Of a DNA stretch of 22,410 nucleotides, positions 6,620 through 15,001 are shown piece by piece. The notes below the pieces were generated by a model. That model saw only the letters and a program-made list of their open reading frames with translations. It did no database searches and was not told where the DNA came from. This DNA comes from an uncultured Oscillospiraceae bacterium (GTDB lineage Bacteria; Bacillota; Clostridia; Oscillospirales; Oscillospiraceae). Made by a program: the position numbers and the translations under genes. How positions within the stretch are numbered: the stretch's first letter is position 1; every line of letters begins with the position of its first letter. The stretch lies in contig CAKUJN010000033.1 in NCBI GenBank assembly GCA_934661735.1, forward strand, positions 1 through 22,410, written 5' to 3'.

Positions 6620-7944
6620 GCCGGATTCTCCTTTTCATCGGGCGCGAATACCGTGGGAATCGCGTAGTCGTGCAGCTCGCGGACCACCGCGCCCAGGTCG
6701 ATCGTGGGATATTTCTCCGCCGCGTACAGAATCTTTCCGCGGACCATCGTCATCACCACATCGTGACCGGACGCGGCGTAGACCAGGTGTGACAGCACGT
6801 TGTGGCACGGGATCAGATGCGGCTGGCTGAAATCCAGCAGGATAAGGTCGGCGTCCATGCCCTCCTTGATCATGCCGCATTCCTTTTCGCGGCCCTGCGC
6901 CTTTGCGCCGCACACCGTCGCCATCATCAGCGCCGCCTCCGCGGGGACTGCGGTGGGATCGGCGGTTCTGCCCTTGGCCATCAGCGAGCAGGCCTTGATC
7001 TCCTCGAACAGGTCGAGATTGTTGTTTGACGCGACAGAATCGGTGCCGAGGCAGACATTCATGCCGGCCCTGACCATGCCCATCACGTCCGCACAGCCGC
7101 TGGCAAGCTTGAGATTGCTGACGGGACAGTGGACGGCGGAGACTCCGCGCCGCGCCAGCAGCGCCATGTCCTCCTGCGTCAGGTGAACGCAGTGCGCCGC
7201 GACGGCGCGCGTGTCGAACACATGGTGGCAGTCAAGCAGCTGCGCCGGCGTCAGACCGTATTTTTCCACGCAGCCGTCGTGCTCCTTCTGCGTCTCCGAC
7301 AGGTGCACCTGCATACCGAGACCGTTGTTGACGGCGTATTCACTCAGCGCGTCCCAGAGCTGATACGTCGAGGTGTACTCGGCGTGAATCGAGCATTCGA
7401 TTTTCAGGCGGCCGTTGTCAAAGTTGTGCCACTTTTCATGCAGTGCGACCAGCTCCTGACACGCGGGGAAGGTCTCAAAGTCGAAATCGTCGCCGAGGAA
7501 CATGCTGGTACCGCGGCTGAGGTTGGCCTTGATGCCGCTTTCGGCGATGGCCTCGGCCTCGGCCTCGCAGAAATAGTACATGTCGCTGACCGACGTGACG
7601 CCGAAGCGCAGGCATTCGGCGATGCCGAGGAGCGTTGCCGCCTTGACACAGCGTGCGTCCAGATGATCCTCGCGCGGGAAGATATAGTCATTCAGCCATT
7701 CCTGAAGCGCCAGATCGTCCGCGTAGCCGCGCAGAAGCGACATCGGCAGATGTGTGTGGCAGTTAATGAGGCCAGGCATCAGCACCATCCCCGCGCCGTC
7801 GATGATCTGCGCGGGCTTTTCCTCGGGCGCTTTTTTGGAAAGCCAGCTGATTTTTCCGTCCGTCACACCGACAAACGCGTCGGTCCAGACCGACATCCGC
7901 TCGTCCATGGTGACGACCGTCACATACGAAAATAACGTATCCAT
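6616..7944 (-). CDS. mtaD: Amidohydrolase, probable 5'-methylthioadenosine/S-adenosylhomocysteine deaminase
   Basis: Cytosolic metal-dependent deaminase of the amidohydrolase superfamily, 442 aa, closest in layout to MtaD/DadD/SsnA enzymes that deaminate MTA, SAH, adenosine or 5'-deoxyadenosine. It shows a leading beta region, then NCHTHLPMS (His63, His65), HAEYT (His187), HLSET (His214, Glu217), and GTDSVASNNNLD (Asp302). The GxNxCLGTDS and SNNNLDLFEE stretches are characteristic of the MtaD/ATZ group. The ATG at 7944 has a strong AAGGAG that overlaps the hemZ stop. Its neighbours include the radical SAM protein HemZ, whose reaction makes 5'-deoxyadenosine, so a by-product salvage role is plausible but inferred. 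The exact substrate is unproven; a guanine deaminase-like role is less likely. Confidence 0.87.
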   Translation of the reverse strand: MDTLFSYVTVVTMDERMSVWTDAFVGVTDGKISWLSKKAPEEKPAQIIDGAGMVLMPGLINCHTHLPMSLLRGYADDLALQEWLNDYIFPREDHLDARCVKAATLLGIAECLRFGVTSVSDMYYFCEAEAEAIAESGIKANLSRGTSMFLGDDFDFETFPACQELVALHEKWHNFDNGRLKIECSIHAEYTSTYQLWDALSEYAVNNGLGMQVHLSETQKEHDGCVEKYGLTPAQLLDCHHVFDTRAVAAHCVHLTQEDMALLARRGVSAVHCPVSNLKLASGCADVMGMVRAGMNVCLGTDSVASNNNLDLFEEIKACSLMAKGRTADPTAVPAEAALMMATVCGAKAQGREKECGMIKEGMDADLILLDFSQPHLIPCHNVLSHLVYAASGHDVVMTMVRGKILYAAEKYPTIDLGAVVRELHDYAIPTVFAPDEKENPA

Positions 7945-7954
7945 AGCATACTCC

Positions 7955-9421
7955 TTAACCGTCCGCCTGCCGCAGCAGCGTGAAAATCTCGTCCTTCTGA
8001 CGCAGAATTGTGTCGATGCGTTCGATGTAATCCTGCGGATATTTCGGATTGTGGAAGCGCTCAAGCGCGCCGCCCGCGAGGTTGATCTTGTTCATACCAC
8101 CGCCGCCCAGCGACAGAATGGTGTGCAGCTCCTCCATCATGTATATGTTGTAAAGACCCGAATAGCCCGCCCTGCACCAGCCGACATTTTCAAAGCTTCC
8201 GGACATGTACTTCTGCCGGTAGAGATAATACGGCGAAAAGCCCGCCGCGCGAAGCTGAGACTGTGCGTCGTCCAGCATCGCGGAAACCTCTCCGCGGCTG
8301 GGGAGCATGACGCGCCGCTGAAACAGATCCGCGCCCTTTTTCAGGGCCAACGTGTGGACCGTAATGCCAGACGGCGCAAGTGAAACGACCTGACGCACGG
8401 AATCGGAGAACGACTCCGGCGTGTCGGCGGGCAGGCCGGCAATCAGGTCCATGTTGATATCGTCAAAGCCCGCGCGGCGCGCGGCCTCGAATGCCGTGAC
8501 GGTCTCGGCGGCGGTGTGCCGCCGGCCCACGGCGCGAAGCACGCGGTCGGACATGGTCTGGGGGTTGATCGAAATGCGCGTCGCGCCGCCGTCGCGGATG
8601 ACGCGCAGCTTTTCTGCGTCCAGCGTGTCGGGCCGTCCGCCCTCCACGGTGAATTCCAGACAGCGCGAGAGGTCAAGGTGCGTGTTGACTGCGTCCAGGA
8701 GCCGCGCCATCTGCGTGCTGGAGAGTGTGGTCGGCGTGCCGCCGCCCATATAGAGGCTTCGGATGTGCCAGCCGGAATCGCGCAGCAGCGCGCCGGTGTA
8801 TGCTACCTCGCGCAGCAGGCATTCCAGATACGGCGGCAGGAATTCGCCGAAGCGTTCAACCGATTCGCTGACGAACGAGCAGTAGGCGCAGCGCGTCGGG
8901 CAGAACGGAATGCCGATATACACCGACAGATCATGCGGGGCAAGCTTCTGCGCGGCTGCGACGGTCGCGCGGGACGCGTCGAGGCAGAGCCTGCGGCGCG
9001 CGGGCGTGACGAAATACACGTCGCGCAGCATCCGGTCGGCCTGCCGCTCCGTGCCGCCCTCCATCAGACATCTGGTCGACAGCTTTGTCGGCCGGACACC
9101 GGAGAGCGCGCCCCACGGGGGCGCCTCGGGCAGAAGCTGCACCGCTGCCAGATAGTAGCTCTGCTGTAAAATCCGGCGCGTCATGCGCACGTCGGCCTTT
9201 GTAAGCTCGACGCGGCGTGAGGCGAAGGCGGTTCTGCCGTCCAGTGTGATGCGGGCTGTAGCCGTGCGGAAGCGCGCGCCGTCGGAGAGCGCGGAAACCG
9301 CGCCGTCCTCGTTCTTTTGAGGCAGCGTTTCGGAAAATTCGGTTGTGCGGTCGCCGAACAGCTGCATTTGCAGCTGTTCCACGGGGTAGCGCTCGCTATG
9401 GCCCTTCAGATACAGCTTCAT
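7955..9421 (-). CDS. hemZ: HemZ, radical SAM coproporphyrinogen dehydrogenase-like protein
   Basis: Radical SAM enzyme of the HemN/HemZ family, 488 aa. Family members oxidatively decarboxylate coproporphyrinogen III without oxygen or act as related heme chaperones (HemW-like). The [4Fe-4S] motif CxxxCxxC is seen in FCPTRCAYC (Cys174, Cys178, Cys181), followed by the SAM-binding YMGGGTPTTLS segment and GLPADTPESF. The N-terminal about 160 residues and a C-terminal region containing LYRQKYMSGSFENVGW are typical of HemZ rather than HemN or HemW. The ATG overlaps the stop of the preceding hydrolase by 4 bp (9418-9421). Clostridia with this gene often lack a complete heme pathway, so the physiological substrate here is uncertain. 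Confidence 0.93.
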   Translation of the reverse strand: MKLYLKGHSERYPVEQLQMQLFGDRTTEFSETLPQKNEDGAVSALSDGARFRTATARITLDGRTAFASRRVELTKADVRMTRRILQQSYYLAAVQLLPEAPPWGALSGVRPTKLSTRCLMEGGTERQADRMLRDVYFVTPARRRLCLDASRATVAAAQKLAPHDLSVYIGIPFCPTRCAYCSFVSESVERFGEFLPPYLECLLREVAYTGALLRDSGWHIRSLYMGGGTPTTLSSTQMARLLDAVNTHLDLSRCLEFTVEGGRPDTLDAEKLRVIRDGGATRISINPQTMSDRVLRAVGRRHTAAETVTAFEAARRAGFDDINMDLIAGLPADTPESFSDSVRQVVSLAPSGITVHTLALKKGADLFQRRVMLPSRGEVSAMLDDAQSQLRAAGFSPYYLYRQKYMSGSFENVGWCRAGYSGLYNIYMMEELHTILSLGGGGMNKINLAGGALERFHNPKYPQDYIERIDTILRQKDEIFTLLRQADG

Positions 9422-10020
9422 CGCATCGCCTCGCGCATGTAGGGATTATACCGGCGTTCGGCGTCCAGCGTGGTGCTTTCGCCGTGCCCGGGATAGACGG
9501 AGAAATCGCCGTCCAGCTGTGCCAGCCGCCGCAGAGAGGCGTACATGGCCTCGGTGCTGCCGCCGGCAAAATCTGTGCGGCCGCACGCGCCGGCAAACAG
9601 CGTGTCGCCGGAGAAAATCGCATTTTCACAGCACAGGCATACGGAGCCGCGCGTGTGGCCGGGCGTTTCCAGAACGGTGAACGTCAGGCCGCCTACCGTG
9701 ACGGTATCTCCCTCACGGTAGGTGTCGGTATAGACGAGATGGCCGTGGCTCATGTTCGTCTTTTCGTCGGTGTCGTCCGGATGGACGTAGATTCTGACCT
9801 CCGGCAGCGCTGCGTGCAGCGCCTTCAGTCCGCCCGTGTGGTCAAAGTGCGCGTGCGTCAGCAGAATTGCGCCGATGCGCATGCCAGCCTCCTGTGCGCG
9901 CGCAAGCACCCGTTCGCCGAACGCGCCGGGGTCGATCACGGCGCACAGGCCGCTTGCCGCATCACACACAAGATAGCAGTTGGTTTGCAGCGCCCCGAGG
10001 GGCATGGTGATAATGTTCAT
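9418..10020 (-). CDS. Metallo-beta-lactamase-fold hydrolase, glyoxalase II-like
   Basis: Compact cytosolic MBL-fold protein, 200 aa, of the hydroxyacylglutathione hydrolase-like (GloB/YcbL/YqgX) group. The binuclear metal motif is complete: THAHFDHTGG (His56, His58, Asp60, His61), GHTRGS (His122), SGDTLF (Asp139) and PGHGESTT (His179). It lacks the C-terminal alpha domain of classical glyoxalase II, as usual for bacterial YcbL-like enzymes. The ATG at 10020 has GGAG 8 bp upstream and lies 14 bp after the dtd stop; its stop overlaps the hemZ start. A thioesterase-type activity on small acyl-thiols is likely, but the real substrate is unknown. The rel-dtd-MBL order recurs in Firmicutes and suggests a tRNA/stress-linked cluster by association only. 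Confidence 0.93.
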   Translation of the reverse strand: MNIITMPLGALQTNCYLVCDAASGLCAVIDPGAFGERVLARAQEAGMRIGAILLTHAHFDHTGGLKALHAALPEVRIYVHPDDTDEKTNMSHGHLVYTDTYREGDTVTVGGLTFTVLETPGHTRGSVCLCCENAIFSGDTLFAGACGRTDFAGGSTEAMYASLRRLAQLDGDFSVYPGHGESTTLDAERRYNPYMREAMR

Positions 10021-10034
10021 GGGTGATTCTCCGA

Positions 10035-10484
10035 TTATTTCAGGTCGTTGGTGTCGACGATCAGCGTCACCGGCCCGTCGTTGACCGATTCCACCTGCAT
10101 ATACGCGCCGAATTCGCCGTGCTGCGGCGGGAAGCCCAGCCGCTCGCACTCGGACAGAAACTGCCCGTACAGCGGGATGGCAAGGTCCGGCTTTGCCGCG
10201 CCGGTGAAGCTTGGCCGGCGGCCGTGGCTGACGTCGCCGTAGAGCGTAAACTGACTGACGACGAGGACGCTTCCGCCCACGTCGGCAAGCGAACGGTTCA
10301 TTTTGTCGTTTTCATCGCGAAAAATGCGCAGACCGAGACACTTTTCAGCCAGCTTGCGGCATTTTTCCGGTGTGTCGTCCGGCGCAATGCCAAGCAGGAT
10401 CAAAAAGCCCTGCCCGATGGAGCCGCGGACCTCGCCGTCGATGGATACGGAGGCCGAGCGAACGCGTGTAAGTACTGCTTTCAT
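10035..10484 (-). CDS. dtd: D-aminoacyl-tRNA deacylase
   Basis: Removes D-amino acids (and glycine from tRNA-Ala) from mischarged tRNA, keeping translation homochiral. It is 149 aa, the normal length. The two signature motifs are SQFTL (from residue 77) and the GPVT motif (137-140) that forms the cross-subunit Gly-cisPro selectivity filter. The start MKAVLTRVRSASVSIDG is classic for the family. The ATG at 10484 is supported by AAAGGA about 7 bp upstream. It lies directly after rel, an arrangement common in Firmicutes (relA-dtd). Function is assigned with high confidence. Confidence 0.97.
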   Translation of the reverse strand: MKAVLTRVRSASVSIDGEVRGSIGQGFLILLGIAPDDTPEKCRKLAEKCLGLRIFRDENDKMNRSLADVGGSVLVVSQFTLYGDVSHGRRPSFTGAAKPDLAIPLYGQFLSECERLGFPPQHGEFGAYMQVESVNDGPVTLIVDTNDLK

Positions 10485-10502
10485 AGAGTGTCCTTTCTTT
10501 TT

Positions 10503-10544
10503 TCCGGTGCCAACCGGACAGGGGTTCAAGGGCCTCCGGCCCTT
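10503..10544 (-). promoter_or_regulatory. Two hairpins in the rel-dtd gap; one resembles repeat hairpin H0
   Basis: On the minus strand AAGGGCC and GGCCCTT (10538-10544 and 10528-10534) form a stem overlapping the rel stop, without a good T-run. Next comes TCCGGT, loop TGGC, ACCGGA (about 10504-10519), the same motif as H0 of repeat copy E at 21808. The second is likely a remnant of the repeat family; either could tune rel/dtd expression. Confidence 0.5.
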
Positions 10545-12709
10545 TAATTGCTCCCGCGGCGGACCTCCTGCACGCCGGAAATGCCGCGCAGGCGGCTGCG
10601 GATGGTTTCCAGCTCTGTCAGACTGTGCACGGGGAACGAAAGCGTGAACAGCGCGCGGCCGCCAGGGAGGCTTCTGCCGTTCATCTCATGGATGCGCACG
10701 CGCAGACTGGTCAGAATTGTCGCGATGTCCAGCATCAGGCCGTCCTGATCAACTGCCTCCAGCTCCAGCGAGGTGTTGAACTGTGCGTCGGGCGTTTCGG
10801 CCCATGTCACGCGCACCCATCGTCCAGCCTGTTCGGGGTCGGAGGCCGCCTTTGCGTTGGGACAGTCGCGGCGGTGGATGGACACGCCGTAGCCCTTGGT
10901 GATGAAGCCGATGATGTCGTCGCCAGGGACCGGCGTACAGCAGCGGCTGAATTTGATCATGCACGAATCGATGTCCTCGACGATCACGCCCGAGGCATTT
11001 GTGACCGGCGCGGCGGGCGGCTTGATTTGCAGCTGCTGCTCCTTCTGCGTGCGGCTGGCCTTTGTCAGCTCGTCCTTGACGCGGTTGACGGCCTTTACGG
11101 CCGTCAGGCCGCCGAAGCCGATGGCCGCGTACATGTCGTCCAGACACTCGAACGACACCTTTTTCAGCATTGCGCGCAGAACGTCCTCGTTTTGCAGAAT
11201 TTCCGGATTGATGCCGATATGGCGCAGCTCGGATTCAAAGCTGGCCTTGCCGCGGACGATATTCTCCTCGCGCTTTTCCTTTTTGAACCACTGCTTGATC
11301 TTGATGCGCGCCTGATTCGACCGGCAGATGTTCAGCCAGTCGCGGCTCGGCCCTCTGGCCGTTTTGGAGGTCAGAATTTCGACGATATCGCCGTTGTGCA
11401 GCGGCTCGTCATAGCTTGCGATGCGGTTGTTGACTTTTGCGCCGGTCATGGAGTTGCCGATGGCGGAGTGAATGGCATAGGCGAAGTCAATCGGCGTGGA
11501 GCCGGCAGGCAGGCTGATGACCTTACCCTTGGGCGTAAAGACGAACACCTCGTCGTCGAACATGTCGATCTTCAGCGAGTGGATATAGTCGTCGGCCTCG
11601 ACGTCCTGCTGGTTTTCCAGCAGGCGGCGCACCCACTCAAATTCCTTCTCCGCGCCGTCGCCGGCGTGCTGCTTGTACTTCCAGTGCGCCGCGACGCCGT
11701 ATTCGGCCGTCTGGTGCATTTCCCATGTACGGATCTGCACTTCGAAGGGAATGCCCTGCGAGCCGATGACGGTGGTGTGCAGGGACTGGTACATGTTGGG
11801 CTTGGGTGTGGAGATATAGTCCTTGAAGCGCCCAGGAATCGGCGTGAACAGGTCGTGGATATGGCCCAGCACGTTATAACAGTCAGCGATGTTGTCCACG
11901 ATCACGCGGAACGCGTACAGGTCGTACAGCTCGTCGATGGTCTTGTTCTGTGCGCGCATCTTGCGGTAGATCGAATAGGTGTGCTTGATGCGGCCGTAGA
12001 TGGAGCCGTGAATGCCCACGTCGGCCAGACGTTTGGTAATTTTGGACTGCACAGCGTTCATGAAGCTGTTGGCGCTGGTTTCGTTTGCAGCCAGAAAATC
12101 GATGATCTGCTGATATCCCTCGGGGTCGAGGTATTGCAGGGAGATATCCTCCAGCTCCCATTTGATCTTCTGCATGCCGAGCCGGTGCGCCAGCGGCGCG
12201 TAGATTTCCATCGTCTCCATGGATTTGGAAATCTGCTTGGCGGGCGTCTGGAACTGAAGCGTGCGGGTGTTGTGCAGCCGGTCGGCAATTTTGATCAGAA
12301 TGACGCGGATGTCTTTGGACATGGCCATGAACATCTTGCGCAGATTCTCCATCTGCTGCTCTTCCATGGTCGAGTACTGCACGCGCGTGAGCTTGGTGAC
12401 GCCCTCGACCAGCTCGGCGACCGTCTCGCCGAACAGGCGGGAAATCTCCTCAAAGCTGGCGTCGGTGTCCTCAAGGCAGTCGTGCAGCAGCGCTGCCGCG
12501 ATAGCGTCGGTGTCCAGACCGATTTCGGCCACGATTTCGGCCACGGCGATGGGATGGATGATATATGGCTCTCCGGATTTTCGGAGCTGATTTTTGTGCT
12601 TTTCATCGGCGTAGCGGTACGCCCGCTCGATGACGTCCATATCCGCCGCGGGCGCGTAGCGCTCAACGGCGACCAGCATGGACTGATAAAGCTGTTCGCT
12701 TGTCAACAA
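10544..12709 (-). CDS. relA: Bifunctional (p)ppGpp synthetase/hydrolase, Rel family
   Basis: Makes and degrades the alarmone (p)ppGpp. It is about 721 aa with the full long-RSH architecture: HD hydrolase (about 25-180; His52, HDCLED at 76-81), synthetase (about 220-340; RFKD at 294-297 and YQSLHTT), TGS (about 388-447), helical, zinc-finger (Cys583, Cys590, Cys591 region and HRRDCPN) and C-terminal ACT (about 640-721). HDxxED and RxKD, rather than ExDD, argue that both activities are kept. No ATG is available at the natural N-terminus: two consecutive TTG codons (12709 and 12706) follow AGGTGA (12713-12718); the second has better spacing (6 nt). The start overlaps the recJ stop, so translation is probably coupled to recJ. 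Confidence 0.96.
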   Translation of the reverse strand: MLTSEQLYQSMLVAVERYAPAADMDVIERAYRYADEKHKNQLRKSGEPYIIHPIAVAEIVAEIGLDTDAIAAALLHDCLEDTDASFEEISRLFGETVAELVEGVTKLTRVQYSTMEEQQMENLRKMFMAMSKDIRVILIKIADRLHNTRTLQFQTPAKQISKSMETMEIYAPLAHRLGMQKIKWELEDISLQYLDPEGYQQIIDFLAANETSANSFMNAVQSKITKRLADVGIHGSIYGRIKHTYSIYRKMRAQNKTIDELYDLYAFRVIVDNIADCYNVLGHIHDLFTPIPGRFKDYISTPKPNMYQSLHTTVIGSQGIPFEVQIRTWEMHQTAEYGVAAHWKYKQHAGDGAEKEFEWVRRLLENQQDVEADDYIHSLKIDMFDDEVFVFTPKGKVISLPAGSTPIDFAYAIHSAIGNSMTGAKVNNRIASYDEPLHNGDIVEILTSKTARGPSRDWLNICRSNQARIKIKQWFKKEKREENIVRGKASFESELRHIGINPEILQNEDVLRAMLKKVSFECLDDMYAAIGFGGLTAVKAVNRVKDELTKASRTQKEQQLQIKPPAAPVTNASGVIVEDIDSCMIKFSRCCTPVPGDDIIGFITKGYGVSIHRRDCPNAKAASDPEQAGRWVRVTWAETPDAQFNTSLELEAVDQDGLMLDIATILTSLRVRIHEMNGRSLPGGRALFTLSFPVHSLTELETIRSRLRGISGVQEVRRGSN

Positions 12710-14775
12710 GGGTCACCTGCTTTCTGGTGCTTGAGTTGGATCAGAATGGCGCTCTGTTCCAGATCGGCCTTCGGCGCGTCGGGGCAGAGCGTGATATGTA
12801 CGGCGCGCGGGAACTGCTCAAAGTGCAGGAGCTGCTGCTCGCTGAACACGTCCAGACAGACGCGCAGCTTTGCCGGTGAACACGGGCGCGCGCTGAAGCG
12901 GGCAATTTTCCGGCTGAGGCAGCCCAGCTCCTCCATCAGCGTGTTGTGGACGCAGTTGGCGCTGAGATAGCGCCAGACGGCGACAAAATCGCGCCGGTCG
13001 GGCAGAAGCTCGGCCGCGTCCTCCGGTTCCAGCGCGCCGCCGGAGGCGTGGCGCGCGTAGAGCGCACGCTGGCGCACATCCAGCTCGCGGAATGCCATGG
13101 ACGGCCGGATGTCGACCAGATTCAGCTGCACCGAACGGAAGCCGCGGAAGGTGTTGATCTGCGGCGTAAAGGCGATTTCCACCTGATCACCCAGACCGAT
13201 GGCTGCGCGCTGTGCGGTGGAGGAAAAGAAGATGGCCTGAAAGCTGCTGCGGCCGCGCGTCAGGCGCAGGCGCAGATGCCTGCCGCCGCCGACCTCGGTC
13301 AGTTCGCTGACCGTAAGGCCGCTCATGCAGAACACCGGCCGCGGGCACATCGTGCCGCACGGCTCCAGCTCGTCGAGGCCCTCGACGTTTTTCAGCGTCA
13401 GAAGCTCGGGCGGCAGCTCACAGTCGATCTGAAGTGCGGTGCTGCACGCGTCCGAACGGAAAAATGCGTCCGCGCGGCGGCAGATTTCGGTCCGGAAGGC
13501 GTCGATATGGTCGCGCCGGATGGTAAAGCCCGCGGCAAGCTCATGCCCGCCGTAGCTTTCCAGCAGACCGGACAGCTCCTCCAGCGCGCCGAAGAGGTTG
13601 AAGCCGCCGTAGGAGCGCGAGGACGCCTTGCCGCGCTCGCCGTCCAGACAGATCAGAAACACCGGACAGCTGTACTCCTCGGCCAGACGCGAGGCCACAA
13701 TGCCCACTACGCCCTGATGCCAGCTTTCATCGGCCAGAACGATTGCCTTTGGCGCGCGCTGGCGCGAAAGCATGGAGACGGCCTCCTGATAGATGCCGGA
13801 TTCGACCTCCTGACGGCGGCGGTTGAGGCGGCACAGATGCTGTGCAAGCTCGATGGCGCGGTCGGAGGATCTGGTCAGAAACAGCTCGGTTGCGATATGG
13901 ACCTCGCCCATGCGGCCTGCGGCGTTGATGCGCGGGGCGAGCGTATAGCCGATGGTTCCGGCGGTGACAGGCTGCCCCGCCACGCCGCATTCGGCCATCA
14001 GGGCCGCGATGCCGACGCGCCGCGGATTGCTCAGCGCGGCAAGCCCGCGCGCGACCATGGTGCGGTTTTCGCCCACCAGCGGCATGACGTCGGCGACCGT
14101 TCCAAGACACAGCAGGTCGCAATAGCGCGCCAGAAGCGACTCCTGATCGCCGGAGATGGCCGCGGCCAGCTTGAACGCCACGCCTACGCCCGCAAGGTCA
14201 CAGTGTGTTCCGCCCTGCTCGCGGCGGTGCGGGTCGACGATGGCACAGGCCTCGGGGAGCGCGGCCTTGCACTCGTGGTGGTCGGTGACGACCAGATCGA
14301 TCCCGAGCTGTCTGCACAGCCCTGCCTCGTCGTTTGCCGTAATGCCGCAGTCCACCGTGACGATCAGATCGACGCCCTGACGGTGCAGCGTCCGGATGGC
14401 GGGCTCGTTCAGACCGTAGCCCTCCTCAAGCCGTGCGGGGATGTAGCTGGTCACGCGGCCGCCCAGCCCGCGCAGAAATTCCGTCAGCAGGCACGTCGCC
14501 GTAATGCCGTCCACGTCATAGTCGCCGAATACGCAGATATGCTCGTGCGCGTCCAGAGCGCGCCTTACGCGCGCGACGGCGCGGGGCATGTCGTACAGCT
14601 CATATGGGTCGGAAAGCGGCGTATCGCATGAGAGAAACGCGCGCGCTTCCGCGGCGGAGTCAAAGCCGCGGCTGGAGAGCACCGCGGCGGTTATGGGCGA
14701 AAAGCCCCCGATGCACAGGCGCTGCACCGCAGCAGCGTCATAGGGCCGTGCAACAGCCCAGGTTCCATACTTCAC
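12703..14775 (-). CDS. recJ: RecJ, single-stranded-DNA-specific 5'-3' exonuclease
   Basis: DHH-family exonuclease for recombination and mismatch/base-excision repair. About 690 aa from the GTG at 14775, which gives the family-typical start KYGTWAVARPYD. Motifs: DYDVDG (85-90), VDCG (141-144), DHH (165-167), then the DHHA1 domain with GGHELAAGF, and a C-terminal OB-like region. Open frame continues upstream but would include the promoter and has low-quality sequence, so the GTG is preferred; it has no strong SD, only GGATG about 10 nt upstream. It is the first gene of the train and overlaps rel by 7 bp. The C-terminal about 130 residues are less conserved in Clostridia. Confidence 0.95.
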   Translation of the reverse strand: MKYGTWAVARPYDAAAVQRLCIGGFSPITAAVLSSRGFDSAAEARAFLSCDTPLSDPYELYDMPRAVARVRRALDAHEHICVFGDYDVDGITATCLLTEFLRGLGGRVTSYIPARLEEGYGLNEPAIRTLHRQGVDLIVTVDCGITANDEAGLCRQLGIDLVVTDHHECKAALPEACAIVDPHRREQGGTHCDLAGVGVAFKLAAAISGDQESLLARYCDLLCLGTVADVMPLVGENRTMVARGLAALSNPRRVGIAALMAECGVAGQPVTAGTIGYTLAPRINAAGRMGEVHIATELFLTRSSDRAIELAQHLCRLNRRRQEVESGIYQEAVSMLSRQRAPKAIVLADESWHQGVVGIVASRLAEEYSCPVFLICLDGERGKASSRSYGGFNLFGALEELSGLLESYGGHELAAGFTIRRDHIDAFRTEICRRADAFFRSDACSTALQIDCELPPELLTLKNVEGLDELEPCGTMCPRPVFCMSGLTVSELTEVGGGRHLRLRLTRGRSSFQAIFFSSTAQRAAIGLGDQVEIAFTPQINTFRGFRSVQLNLVDIRPSMAFRELDVRQRALYARHASGGALEPEDAAELLPDRRDFVAVWRYLSANCVHNTLMEELGCLSRKIARFSARPCSPAKLRVCLDVFSEQQLLHFEQFPRAVHITLCPDAPKADLEQSAILIQLKHQKAGDPC

Positions 14776-14814
14776 AAAAGATACACATCCATATTTTCTT
14801 TTTCTTTTCTGGAT

Positions 14815-14843
14815 ATTATAGCACCTTCGGGCGCACATCACAA
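14815..14843 (-). promoter_or_regulatory. Sigma-A-type promoter of the recJ gene train
   Basis: On the minus strand TTGTGA (14838-14843), 17-bp spacer and a perfect TATAAT (14815-14820), about 40 bp before the recJ GTG. It is the only strong promoter seen for the recJ-to-rqcP series. Confidence 0.75.
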
Positions 14844-14956
14844 CGAAAAAATCACCGGATCGCGGGCAGAAGGCGAAAATTAAGAAGCTTTTGCCCGCGC
14901 AGGGCGCGGAGCGGGCGGAATCGCGGCAGATTTCACTTCCTTTTCCGCCGCGGGTG

Positions 14957-14965
14957 TGGTATAAC
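14957..14965 (+). promoter_or_regulatory. Extended -10 promoter for the phosphoesterase gene
   Basis: TGG followed by TATAAC (14960-14965) forms an extended -10 element; no good -35 is present at 17 bp. It lies 37 bp before the ATG at 15002 and diverges from the recJ promoter. Confidence 0.55.
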
Positions 14966-15001
14966 GTGTTGCAGGAAATATCCATTCAGAGGAGGCGGAG
15001 C

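Noticed and set aside
10625-12970. Very long open frame antisense to rel and the end of recJ (also 5123-6397 opposite the flippase and 12946-14631 opposite recJ)
   Set aside because: Stop codons are rare antisense to GC-rich genes with strong third-position bias; composition is low-complexity and no domain is visible.
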